Part shown: positions 1 to 6,079 of the stretch, in pieces | Layout of the letters: each line of letters opens with the position of its first letter | Numbering within the stretch: the stretch's first letter is position 1 | From: Sinorhizobium sp. | GTDB taxonomy: Bacteria > Pseudomonadota > Alphaproteobacteria > Rhizobiales > Rhizobiaceae | DNA length: 12,493 nt | Reading direction: 5' to 3' | NCBI GenBank assembly: GCA_031178305.1 | Contig: JAPSJG010000052.1 | Location: 1 to 12,493, forward strand | Notes under the pieces: model-generated | The model's database searches: none | Told to the model about the DNA's origin: nothing | The model's input: the letters and a program-made list of their open reading frames with translations, nothing else | Program-made: the position numbers and the translations under genes

Positions 1-16
1 CCCGGCGCGCGGAGCC

Positions 17-22
17 GTGTAT
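17..22 (+). promoter_or_regulatory. Possible -10 element of the leuA leader promoter
   Basis: The hexamer TGTATA lies 10 bases before the leader ATG at 33. If it is a sigma-70 -10 box, transcription would start at about 28-31 and the leader mRNA would be nearly leaderless. The matching -35 would fall outside the window, so this cannot be confirmed. The only Shine-Dalgarno-like bases before the leader ATG are a weak TAGG at 22-25, which agrees with a leaderless reading. This is inference from spacing only. Confidence 0.3.
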
Positions 23-32
23 AGGCACTTTC

Positions 33-161
33 ATGGCCCAGGCGAAAGCACACAGGATCGCTCAGATCTACTCCGGACGCGATGACAATCGCGCATCCGC
101 GCGCGCTTTCGCCTCGCTTCTTCTTCTTCTCGGCCTTACTCGCGGTTGCCGGGTCCGTTGA
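33..161 (+). CDS. Leucine-rich leader peptide upstream of leuA (42 aa)
   Basis: Reading from ATG 33 gives 42 codons ending at TGA 159-161. Codons 29-33 (117-131) are CTT CTT CTT CTT CTC, followed by Gly and another Leu (135-137), so six of seven consecutive codons are leucine. Such a run just before a leucine biosynthesis gene is the hallmark of ribosome-mediated attenuation, in which the ribosome stalls at Leu codons when charged tRNA-Leu is scarce. Leader peptides of this type are known for leu and ilv genes in several proteobacteria. No other in-frame ATG, GTG or TTG occurs after 33, so this is the only normal start. The stop sits at the 5' foot of a strong hairpin (158-207), the position expected for a control element. 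The peptide is longer than the usual 15-30 residues, and the ribosome-binding site is weak. The function is inferred. The Leu run and its placement are seen directly. Confidence 0.75.
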   Translation: MAQAKAHRIAQIYSGRDDNRASARAFASLLLLLGLTRGCRVR

Positions 162-207
162 GGAGCGCCCGGCGGCCGAAAAGCCTTGCCGGCAGACAGC
201 TCCTCGG
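158..207 (+). promoter_or_regulatory. Composite hairpin in the leuA leader (candidate attenuator element)
   Basis: GAGGAGC (160-166) pairs perfectly with GCTCCTC (199-205), extendable by two G-U pairs. Inside it, 169-176 pairs with 183-192 around a CGAAAA loop, with a two-base TT bulge. The 5' foot overlaps the leader stop codon, so a ribosome finishing the leader would mask the 5' arm, while one stalled on the Leu codons would leave the whole hairpin free. There is no T-run after it, so it is not an ordinary intrinsic terminator; it could be the antiterminator or pause arm. Segment 185-195 can alternatively pair in part with 218-228. Confidence 0.5.
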
Positions 208-240
208 AAATCCCAACGCTGCAACAAGAGTGAAAACAGA

Positions 241-294
241 GCGCGGCCCCGCGCGGCATCGGCCATCGCAATAATCCTGGTGATCGGCTATTGC
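241..294 (+). promoter_or_regulatory. Two further small hairpins in the leuA 5' region
   Basis: GCGCG (241-245) pairs with CGCGC (250-254) around a GCCC loop, and GCAATA (268-273) pairs with TATTGC (289-294). Both lie between the leader ORF and leuA. Neither is followed by a T-run. They may contribute to alternative folding of the leuA leader RNA, but no function can be read from the sequence alone. Confidence 0.3.
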
Positions 295-334
295 AGGCGG
301 CACGCGACATTCCAGTGACGAAGAGAAGCTGCAC

Positions 335-2044
335 ATGATCCTGAAATCGCACCCCATCAAGCACGGCATGCCTGAAGCTGCGCTGAAGTATCAGCCCTAT
401 CCGCAGGTAGCGCTGCCGGACCGCACCTGGCCCTCCAAGACGATCGCCAAGGCGCCGATCTGGTGCTCGGTCGATCTTCGCGACGGCAACCAGGCGCTCG
501 TCGATCCGATGGGGCACGACCGCAAGGCGCGCATGTTCCACCTGCTCATGGACATGGGCTTCAAGGAGATCGAAATCGGCTTTCCGTCGGCTTCGCAGAC
601 GGATTTCGATTTCGCCCGCTGGTGCGTCGAGGAAGGCGAAGTGCCGGAGGACGTGTCCCTGCAGGTGCTGGTGCAGTGCCGGCCGGAGCTGATCACGCGC
701 ACTTTCGAGGCGCTCGACGGCGCACGCAGGCCGATCGTCCACTTCTATAACTCGACGAGCGAGTTGCAGCGCCGCGTCGTCTTCGGCAAGGACGTCGCCG
801 GCATCAAGCGGATCGCGACCGATGCCGCCAAGATGATCACCGACATGGCGGCCAAGGCTGGCGGCGGCTACCGATTCCAATATTCGCCGGAAAGCTTCAC
901 CGGCACGGAACTCGAAGTGGCGCTGGAGATCTGTAACGCGGTCACCGAGATCGTCAGGCCGACGCCGGACAACAAGCTCATCATCAACCTGCCCTCGACG
1001 GTCGAGATGGCGACGCCGAACGTCTATGCCGATCAGATCGAATGGATGTGCCGCAATCTCGATGGTCGCGAGAACCTGATCATCTCGCTGCATCCGCACA
1101 ACGACCGCGGTACCGGCATTGCCGCCACCGAGCTCGGCCTGATGGCGGGCGCCGATCGCGTCGAGGGCACGCTCTTCGGCAATGGCGAGCGCACCGGCAA
1201 TGTCGACGTGGTGACGCTGGCCTTGAACATGTTCACGCAGGGCGTCGATCCGAAGCTCGACTGCTCGGACATCGAGCGGATCAAGGAAGTCTACGAATAT
1301 TCCAACCAGATGATCATTCCGGAGCGCCACCCTTACGTGGGCGAGCTCGTCTACACCGCCTTCTCCGGATCGCACCAGGACGCGATCAACAAGGGCATGA
1401 AGGCGCTGAAGCAGGCGAACAAGCCCACCTGGGAGGTGCCCTATCTGCCGATCGATCCGCGCGACGTCGGCCGCAGCTACGAGGCGATCATCCGCATCAA
1501 CTCACAGTCAGGCAAGGGCGGCATCGCCTATATCATGCAGGAGGATTACGGCATCAACCTGCCGCGCAATTTGCAGATCGAGTTCCGCGAGGACATCCAG
1601 CGCATCACCGACGAGCAAGGCAAGGAACTGCCGTCGAAACGCATCCATCAGCGGTTTCTCGAGTGCTATGTCGAGCAGCCCGGCGCCCGCATCAAATTCG
1701 TCGATCACCACACCTATCCGGCAAGTGAGCACAAGGGCCTGCGGGTCGTCGCCGCGGAGATCACCGACAGGGGCGAGGCAAAGCGGATCGAGGGTAAGGG
1801 CACCGGCCCGATCGACGGCTTCATCAATGCGCTGTCGATCTATCTCGGCATCGAACTTTCGGTCGCGGACTATTCCGAGCACTCGCTGCAGCACGGCTCG
1901 AACGCCGCCGCCATCGCCTATGTCGAAGTGGAGTATCCGGGCGGCACGCTCTTCGGCGTCGGCATCAACACCAATATCGTCGCCGCCTCGCTCGAGGCAA
2001 TCGTATCTGCCGCCAACCGCGTGCTGGAGACAATGGGGAAGTGA
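335..2044 (+). CDS. leuA: 2-isopropylmalate synthase (leucine biosynthesis)
   Basis: LeuA condenses acetyl-CoA with 2-oxoisovalerate to 2-isopropylmalate, the committed step of leucine synthesis, in the cytoplasm. The 569-residue protein has the HMGL-like TIM barrel with LRDGNQAL (Asp50 in RDG), SPESFTGTE, the metal-binding HPHND (His253, His255) and FGNGERTGN. A C-terminal regulatory domain (about 440-569) carries the GTGPIDG stretch at about 488 and supplies leucine feedback inhibition in the family. Conservation is closest to the long actinobacterial LeuA type (Corynebacterium and Mycobacterium), which is also used by rhizobia, rather than the E. coli form. Start: ATG 335 follows GAAGAGAAG at a reasonable distance; ATG 368 is a second in-frame choice that would remove 11 poorly conserved residues. 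It stands alone on this strand, and the Leu-codon leader at 33-161 points to control by leucine supply. No catalytic residue is missing. Confidence 0.97.
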   Translation: MILKSHPIKHGMPEAALKYQPYPQVALPDRTWPSKTIAKAPIWCSVDLRDGNQALVDPMGHDRKARMFHLLMDMGFKEIEIGFPSASQTDFDFARWCVEEGEVPEDVSLQVLVQCRPELITRTFEALDGARRPIVHFYNSTSELQRRVVFGKDVAGIKRIATDAAKMITDMAAKAGGGYRFQYSPESFTGTELEVALEICNAVTEIVRPTPDNKLIINLPSTVEMATPNVYADQIEWMCRNLDGRENLIISLHPHNDRGTGIAATELGLMAGADRVEGTLFGNGERTGNVDVVTLALNMFTQGVDPKLDCSDIERIKEVYEYSNQMIIPERHPYVGELVYTAFSGSHQDAINKGMKALKQANKPTWEVPYLPIDPRDVGRSYEAIIRINSQSGKGGIAYIMQEDYGINLPRNLQIEFREDIQRITDEQGKELPSKRIHQRFLECYVEQPGARIKFVDHHTYPASEHKGLRVVAAEITDRGEAKRIEGKGTGPIDGFINALSIYLGIELSVADYSEHSLQHGSNAAAIAYVEVEYPGGTLFGVGINTNIVAASLEAIVSAANRVLETMGK

Positions 2045-2099
2045 GCGGCGTGATTGCCAGGGACACCGAGTTCGTGGCGCTCTCCCCAATTTACCCGGA

Positions 2100-2174
2100 G
2101 CGGGGGCGGGGAGCGCGCCGCTTGTCCCTTCTCCCCGCCTGCCGGGAGAAGGTCGCGGCGGCGGGATGAGGGGC
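2100..2174. repeat. Intergenic palindromic repeat, copy 1
   Basis: CCTTCTCCC (2127-2135) and GGGAGAAGG (2144-2152) form a perfect 9-bp inverted repeat with an 8-base spacer. A 20-base block, CGCCGCTTGTCCCTTCTCCC (2116-2135), recurs exactly in inverted orientation at 6005-6024. The right part continues as a G-rich tail ending GGGATGAGGGGC. Similar 'cttctccc...gggagaagg' elements are scattered between genes in rhizobial chromosomes. It lies between convergent leuA and the anti-sigma gene and could fold in RNA from either side. Whether it terminates transcription is not clear, because no T-run follows. The rest of 2045-2196 shows only partial pairing of GCGCTCTCCCC with GGGGAGCG. Confidence 0.7.
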
Positions 2175-2196
2175 TGAAAGCGGGACCTCTTCGGCG

Positions 2197-3024
2197 TCAG
2201 ATAACCGCCGCCACAGCATGGGCAATGTCCTGCAACGCCGGATCAGATGACGGTCCGACCACAACGAAGGAGGCGTTCTCCTTCTCCCAAGAGACGAGGC
2301 TTAAATCACCGCGGATCGTCTCGCTGAATTGATCCGGTTGTTCACCGCTGCCTTTCTTCAGGAAGCAGATGGCGAAGATGTTGCTGTCGCTATCACGATA
2401 GACGAGTTGGCCGACCGGCTTGCCGTTGGCGACAAGCAATCTCGCGCCTTCGAAGGTCAAGCCCCTGCGCGAAAGATCGGGGATCTTGAAGGCGACGCCG
2501 ACGCTCGAGGTAAGCCAGCTTTCGATCTCCGCCGCTTGCGAAGCCGGCACCTCGACCAGGTGTTGCTTCTGGCGCGCGTAGATGCGGTGATAGTCGGCGA
2601 TCTCCTGAATCCATGGGCCCTCGGCCGCTTCTGGTGCGAGAACGGGGGTGTCGATCCTACTGCCTAGAATGAAGCCGGAGGCGCCGCCGAGAAAGAGCAG
2701 AACCAGGGATGCGGCGGCCAGCCGGGGCCAGATGCGGGTGTTCCGCCGTGGCAGGTTAGCCGTTGCCACGCGTTCGAAACGCGGGGTGATGCCGGGTCCC
2801 TGCTTGATCTGCCGGACGAGCGCCAGCGGCACCGGATCATGAAGGAAATCCTCGAACGCCTTGTTGCCGAACGTGCCGCCGGCCCTCAGCCGCTCCAACA
2901 GCGCCCTCGCGTTGTCGTCACGCGAAAGCAGCGCGTCAAGCTCCGATCTTTCCACCTCCGGCAGTTCACCGTCGATATAAGCGGAGAGCCGAATTTCGAG
3001 CGCCAGTCCCTTCGTCTGCTGCAA
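2197..3024 (-). CDS. Membrane-anchored anti-sigma factor paired with the adjacent ECF sigma
   Basis: The 275-residue protein has a cytoplasmic N-terminal part with the SAYIDGELPEVE signature of anti-sigma domains (about 12-24), one transmembrane helix (about 103-122) and a C-terminal extracytoplasmic domain. This is the layout of factors that hold an ECF sigma at the membrane until a signal releases it. The zinc-binding HxxxCxxC motif of ZAS-type anti-sigmas is absent: the only cysteine is Cys220, beyond the membrane segment, so redox sensing through zinc is not expected. The start is TTG at 3024, preceded by a strong AAGGAGGG nine bases upstream, inside the last codons of the sigma gene. It follows the sigma stop by one codon in the same frame, so translational coupling is likely. 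The sensed signal cannot be read from the sequence. Confidence 0.85.
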   Translation of the reverse strand: MQQTKGLALEIRLSAYIDGELPEVERSELDALLSRDDNARALLERLRAGGTFGNKAFEDFLHDPVPLALVRQIKQGPGITPRFERVATANLPRRNTRIWPRLAAASLVLLFLGGASGFILGSRIDTPVLAPEAAEGPWIQEIADYHRIYARQKQHLVEVPASQAAEIESWLTSSVGVAFKIPDLSRRGLTFEGARLLVANGKPVGQLVYRDSDSNIFAICFLKKGSGEQPDQFSETIRGDLSLVSWEKENASFVVVGPSSDPALQDIAHAVAAVI

Positions 3025-3027
3025 CGG

Positions 3028-3546
3028 TCAAGCCCTCCTTTCCGCATCCTCGGATAGCATTGCCGCGAGCCTTAAGCGCGCTGTCGAGAGCCTGCTCATG
3101 ACCGTGCCGATCGGAATCCCGAGTATCTCGGCCGTCTCGCGATAGCTGTGACCTTCGATGTTGACGAGCAGGAATGCGCTCGCCAGTCCCTCGGGCATGG
3201 AAAGGATCATCTTCTGCAACTGGTTGGCATAGACTGCCCTCTCGCCGGAGGCTTCGATGCTAGGCTCGTCCTGGTCGAAGATCTCGGCCATGCTGCCGCC
3301 GCCGCGAACCTTGCGTTTGCGGACTTCGTCGACCCAGAGGTTGCGCGTCATGGCATAGACCCAGCTCTCCAGCCGACCCTCGCCGTTCCATAGGTGACTG
3401 CGCGTGATAGCCCGCTCGCAGGCCTCTTGCACGAGATCGTCGGCGTCAGTGGCATCGCGCGTCAGTGTCATGGCGAAGCGGCGCAATTTGGGCAGCAGGC
3501 CGACCAAATCCCGTCTGAAGTCCTTCATATCTGCCGCTGGGCGCAT
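3028..3546 (-). CDS. ECF-family RNA polymerase sigma factor
   Basis: This 172-residue protein has only sigma regions 2 and 4, as in extracytoplasmic-function sigma factors. Region 2 spans about 10-80 with DADDLVQEACERA (core binding, about 34-46) and SWVYAMTRNLWVDEVRKR (promoter melting and -10 recognition, about 61-78). Region 4 spans about 108-162 with the helix-turn-helix GIPIGTVMSRLSTARLRL (143-160). It would direct RNA polymerase to promoters with ECF-type boxes when freed from the anti-sigma encoded just downstream. The start is ATG 3546 (GGGAAAG six bases upstream) or ATG 3528, six codons later, which has a weaker site. No target regulon and no convincing ECF promoter in front of the gene itself is visible; the GGAAC motifs nearby point the other way. 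The specific ECF subgroup cannot be assigned by eye. Confidence 0.93.
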   Translation of the reverse strand: MRPAADMKDFRRDLVGLLPKLRRFAMTLTRDATDADDLVQEACERAITRSHLWNGEGRLESWVYAMTRNLWVDEVRKRKVRGGGSMAEIFDQDEPSIEASGERAVYANQLQKMILSMPEGLASAFLLVNIEGHSYRETAEILGIPIGTVMSRLSTARLRLAAMLSEDAERRA

Positions 3547-3559
3547 GTCTTTCCCAATG

Positions 3560-3578
3560 AGACGCGGGCCACGCGTCT
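3560..3578. promoter_or_regulatory. Perfect dyad in front of the ECF sigma gene
   Basis: AGACGCG (3560-3566) and CGCGTCT (3572-3578) form a perfect 7-bp inverted repeat with a 5-base spacer, 13 bases upstream of the sigma ATG at 3546. It may be an operator, or a hairpin in the 5' untranslated RNA that affects access to the weak ribosome-binding site at 3549-3554. No regulator is identified. Confidence 0.35.
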
Positions 3579-3645
3579 AGTCGCCGCGGGAACGCACTGC
3601 TCATGATATGAAACTTGATCCGAAGTCTGCAAGGGAAGAGCCGGA

Positions 3646-3665
3646 ACGCAAAGAGCTTTTTGCGT
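3646..3665. promoter_or_regulatory. Hairpin between the TPR gene and the sigma gene
   Basis: ACGCAAA (3646-3652) pairs perfectly with TTTGCGT (3659-3665) around a 6-base loop, about 75 bases downstream of the TPR gene stop. On the plus strand a TTTTT run follows 10 bases later (3676-3680), not directly. It may be a weak terminator or processing structure. The rest of 3547-3739 holds the dyad at 3560-3578 and two GGAACGCA repeats; no gene is seen. Confidence 0.3.
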
Positions 3666-3739
3666 ACCAGCTCCTGTTTTTCCTTACAGCGGCGCGAGGC
3701 TGGCAATCGGTGACCGGAGGGCCCTTGCCGGACGCTCCG

Positions 3740-4288
3740 TCAATAGCTGCGCACACCTCCAAGAGACTGGAGCAGCGCCTGGTAGGCCCAGCTGTTCTCG
3801 CCGCCGCGGTCGCGGATTTCTATAAGCTGAATTTTTGCCTCCTCGATACGGCCCTGCTCGACCAGCGCCTGTCCCATATAGGAGCGCGCGAGGAGGTAGT
3901 TCTCGTCGGCCTGGAGCGCGCGCTTGTAGAATTGCATGCCGAGCTCCATGCGCCCTGCCTTGCGGTTGGCATAGCCGAGATAATTCAAGACACGCGCGCT
4001 CTGTCGCTCCTTCATGGCGCCGAGAACCTTGATCGCATTCTCGTACTGGCCGGCATAGGCGAGTTCGCGCGCCGCGTTGAACAGGATGTCGTCGCTGAGG
4101 TCGCTCTTCTTCGCCTGGACGCATCTGTTCCGCTTCGCGTCCCAGACCTGGCCGTTCTTGCATTGGGTGGTCGTCTTCGTCTTCTTCGGTGGCGCGTCGG
4201 TGTTATCGCCGACGGCCATCGCTGCTTGGCCGGCGAGCGAGGCCGTGAAAGTCGCAAGGGCGAAGAGAATGATCTTCCGGCTCATCAT
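3740..4288 (-). CDS. Secreted small tetratricopeptide-repeat protein
   Basis: The 182-residue protein begins with a typical signal peptide (about 1-25: Met-Met-Ser-Arg-Lys, a hydrophobic core, then AAMA before Val26), so it should be exported to the periplasm or held at the envelope. A short Cys loop follows, CKNGQVWDAKRNRC (Cys43, Cys56), possibly a disulfide. Then come TPR-like helical repeats at about 65-95, 99-132 (LGYANRKAGRMELGMQFYKRALQADEN) and 133-166. TPR domains bind proteins; the partner is unknown. The start is ATG 4288, with AGGAG six bases upstream and the signal peptide directly after. The open frame extends upstream to 4468, but that extension would bury the signal peptide and overlap the neighbouring phosphoesterase end. 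It lies 127 bases downstream of the phosphoesterase on the same strand and could share its transcript or have its own promoter. Confidence 0.82.
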   Translation of the reverse strand: MMSRKIILFALATFTASLAGQAAMAVGDNTDAPPKKTKTTTQCKNGQVWDAKRNRCVQAKKSDLSDDILFNAARELAYAGQYENAIKVLGAMKERQSARVLNYLGYANRKAGRMELGMQFYKRALQADENYLLARSYMGQALVEQGRIEEAKIQLIEIRDRGGENSWAYQALLQSLGGVRSY

Positions 4289-4415
4289 GACTGGCTCCTG
4301 AAAGTACCGTGCGACGCAGGTGAACCGACCGAAACAGATTTCGCCCCGGCGGCTGGCTGGCTGCAAACGCGAGTTAGACGCGCGAACCATATCGTTTATT
4401 CGGCGGCCTGTGAAT

Positions 4416-5324
4416 TTATCCGTAGAAGCGGGTCGTTTCCGCAAGCGTGGCAGCGCTGGCATCGCCATTGAGCGCGAAGCGCTCGCGGGTCAGTTGCCAA
4501 TTGCCGGGCGCGCCGGCGATCGAAAAGAAATTGTAGGCGGCGACGGGCTTGCTGCCGCCGGGGCCTTGCGAGGCCGAGGCTATGCCGACGACGGGTACCG
4601 GTCCCGCGTGGCCCCTGAGCCAGTACACCGTGTTGAGGTGGGTATGGCCGTGCAGCACCAGTTCGGCACCGCCGGACGAGATCGTCGCGGCAAAACGGCG
4701 GATGCCGATCATGCGCTTGTGCATCGATGTCGCGCCACGGATCGGCGGATGATGGATCATGACGACCCGGAAGAGGCCGGCCTCGCCGGCGGCGCGCAGG
4801 AGGTTCACCGTGGCGCGCGCCTGCCGCGGTCCGAAATAGCCGCTCGCCGCGAAGGGAGGCGTAGCGACGGCGGTCGAACAGCCGATGAGCGCCACCTGTC
4901 CGCGCACCCGCATATAAGGGAAGCAGGAATGCTCCTTCAACCAGCCCGACGGACCGGCGTCGCCGCGCATATAGGGATACCACGCACGGGACATTTTCTC
5001 GTAGGCACCCGGCACATAGGCGTCGTGATTGCCGGGCACGACGGAGATGTCTTGCGGGTCGCCGGCCTCCGCGAGCCATTCCGTCACCGCTTGGACTTCG
5101 AGCGTGGAGGCGAGGTTCACGAGATCGCCGGTGATCACCAGGTGGTCGGGTTCGCGCTTCTCGATATCATCCATCAGGCACTGGAGCGTGCCGGGGAAGA
5201 GATGGCGCGCGCGGTTCCTGTGCCAATTGACGAAACCGGTGATCCGCTTGGAAGCGAGTTCGCGCAGCGTGAGCTCCGGCAGGGGCCCGAGATGGATGTC
5301 GGAAATATGCGCGAGTTTGAACAT
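4416..5324 (-). CDS. Calcineurin-like metallophosphoesterase
   Basis: The 302-residue protein carries the full two-metal phosphoesterase motif set in order: D9-x-H11 (ISDIHLG), GD67-LVN70, G-N99-H100-D101, a central His pair at 191-192 (MIHHPP) and GH227-T-H229. It resembles the class III cyclic nucleotide phosphodiesterase / CpdA-like group of cytoplasmic enzymes. The substrate could be cAMP or another phosphodiester and cannot be fixed by eye. No signal peptide or membrane helix is seen. The start ATG 5324 puts the first motif at residue 9, as is normal for the family, although the GGAAGG site sits unusually close; the open frame extends back to 5411 and offers a GTG at 5327 and an ATG further up. 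It is divergent from the NUDIX gene, with 129 bases between starts. The 127 bases after its stop contain no gene. Confidence 0.9.
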   Translation of the reverse strand: MFKLAHISDIHLGPLPELTLRELASKRITGFVNWHRNRARHLFPGTLQCLMDDIEKREPDHLVITGDLVNLASTLEVQAVTEWLAEAGDPQDISVVPGNHDAYVPGAYEKMSRAWYPYMRGDAGPSGWLKEHSCFPYMRVRGQVALIGCSTAVATPPFAASGYFGPRQARATVNLLRAAGEAGLFRVVMIHHPPIRGATSMHKRMIGIRRFAATISSGGAELVLHGHTHLNTVYWLRGHAGPVPVVGIASASQGPGGSKPVAAYNFFSIAGAPGNWQLTRERFALNGDASAATLAETTRFYG

Positions 5325-5453
5325 CACCTTCCGTCTAGCGCATATTCGATGGAAGGGGAATCGTTTGAACGGATTATCCCAAAGCGCGGGCATCTTTTCA
5401 GGCGCGCGCAAACTTGGCCGTGATGCGACAGTTCACATGAAGGGAGTAGCGAG

Positions 5454-5921
5454 ATGCAAAATTGGCGGCTACGCCTCTTGACGCGGTTCGCCCATGTCTA
5501 TTTCGCCTTCTCTCGCGGCATGACGCTTGGGGTGAGGGCGGCCTGTTTCGATGAGCAGGGGCGGATATTCCTCGTCCGGCACTCCTATCTGCCGGGCTGG
5601 CATTTTCCCGGCGGCGGCCTCGATCGCAATGAAACGGCCGTCGAAGGGCTTGTCCGGGAGCTTAAAGAGGAGGGTAATCTCCAGCTGACGATGCCGCCGG
5701 TGCTCGTTCAGGTCTATTACAACCGCGGCACCAGTCGGCGCGACCATGTAATCTTCTTCCGCTGCGATCGCGTTCGGCAGGAGCAGCCGAAGCGCGCGGA
5801 CCTGGAAATTGCCGCGGCGGGTTTCTTCGCCCTCGACGAGTTGCCGGAGGACACGACGCCAGCGACCCGACGCCGGCTGGCGGAGCTGGCCGGAACGGCG
5901 GCGCCGGATGCGTTCTGGTAG
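5454..5921 (+). CDS. NUDIX hydrolase
   Basis: NUDIX enzymes hydrolyse nucleoside diphosphates linked to another moiety. The 155-residue protein has the Nudix box at about 54-76: GGLDRNE, seven residues, then RELKEEGNL. The catalytic and metal-binding glutamates of REx-EE are all present (Glu69, Glu72, Glu73). The glycine normally near the end of the box is Asn75 here; 'EEGN' seems usual in this rhizobial subfamily, so activity is probably retained. SYLPGWHFPGGG just before the box also fits a NUDIX fold. ATG 5454 follows AAGGGAG seven bases upstream. The N-terminus (1-20) is aromatic and amphipathic but is not a clear signal peptide. The substrate is unknown. The gene converges on the glutathione transferase gene, with a palindromic repeat between the stops. 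Confidence 0.92.
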   Translation: MQNWRLRLLTRFAHVYFAFSRGMTLGVRAACFDEQGRIFLVRHSYLPGWHFPGGGLDRNETAVEGLVRELKEEGNLQLTMPPVLVQVYYNRGTSRRDHVIFFRCDRVRQEQPKRADLEIAAAGFFALDELPEDTTPATRRRLAELAGTAAPDAFW

Positions 5922-5949
5922 GCATCTTGGCGGTCTGCCCCTCGTCTGC

Positions 5950-5966
5950 CTGCAGCTGCGCTGCAG
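5950..5966. repeat. Perfect inverted repeat after the NUDIX gene
   Basis: CTGCAGC (5950-5956) and GCTGCAG (5960-5966) are perfect complements separated by TGC, 28 bases after the NUDIX stop. It could form a tight hairpin at the 3' end of that transcript. No T-run follows, so terminator function is uncertain. Confidence 0.35.
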
Positions 5967-5980
5967 CAGCGGAGGGTGGA

Positions 5981-6057
5981 CCGGCACGTTCTCCCCTGCG
6001 AACCGGGAGAAGGGACAAGCGGCGAACGCCTCGTCCCCCCGCCACGCTTGCGGGGAA
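5981..6057. repeat. Intergenic palindromic repeat, copy 2 (inverted)
   Basis: TTCTCCC (5989-5995) and GGGAGAA (6005-6011) form an inverted repeat. The 20 bases at 6005-6024 are the exact reverse complement of 2116-2135 in copy 1, and the flank to about 6057 (CGTCCCCCC ... TTGCGGGG) resembles the flank of copy 1 loosely. It lies between the convergent NUDIX and glutathione transferase genes, as copy 1 lies between convergent leuA and the anti-sigma gene. This placement suits a role at 3' ends, or simply tolerance of insertion there. Confidence 0.7.
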
Positions 6058-6079
6058 ACGGTTGGCGTGAAGGGCAAGT

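Noticed and set aside
82..318. A 78-codon ORF with four consecutive Phe codons, resembling a phenylalanine leader peptide
   Set aside because: The Phe run is the CTT repeat read in another frame. The frame starting at 33 gives five Leu plus one more before leuA and stops at the hairpin, which fits the downstream gene; the Phe frame runs on for 40 unremarkable residues.
68..1375. Long minus-strand ORF (435 codons) opposite leuA
   Set aside because: It is antisense to a clearly conserved gene; long open antisense frames are expected in high-GC genes, and its translation has no recognisable domain.
4289..4468. Upstream extension of the TPR protein to a 242-residue form
   Set aside because: It would place a typical signal peptide and its good ribosome site internally and overlap the end of the phosphoesterase gene; ATG 4288 is far better supported.
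3608..4471. Plus-strand ORF of 287 codons across the TPR gene
   Set aside because: It is antisense to a gene with a signal peptide, ribosome site and TPR motifs; the translation is low complexity and matches no family I know.
4320..5423. Plus-strand ORF of 367 codons opposite the phosphoesterase
   Set aside because: It overlaps completely an intact set of five metallophosphoesterase motifs on the other strand; it is a codon-bias shadow.
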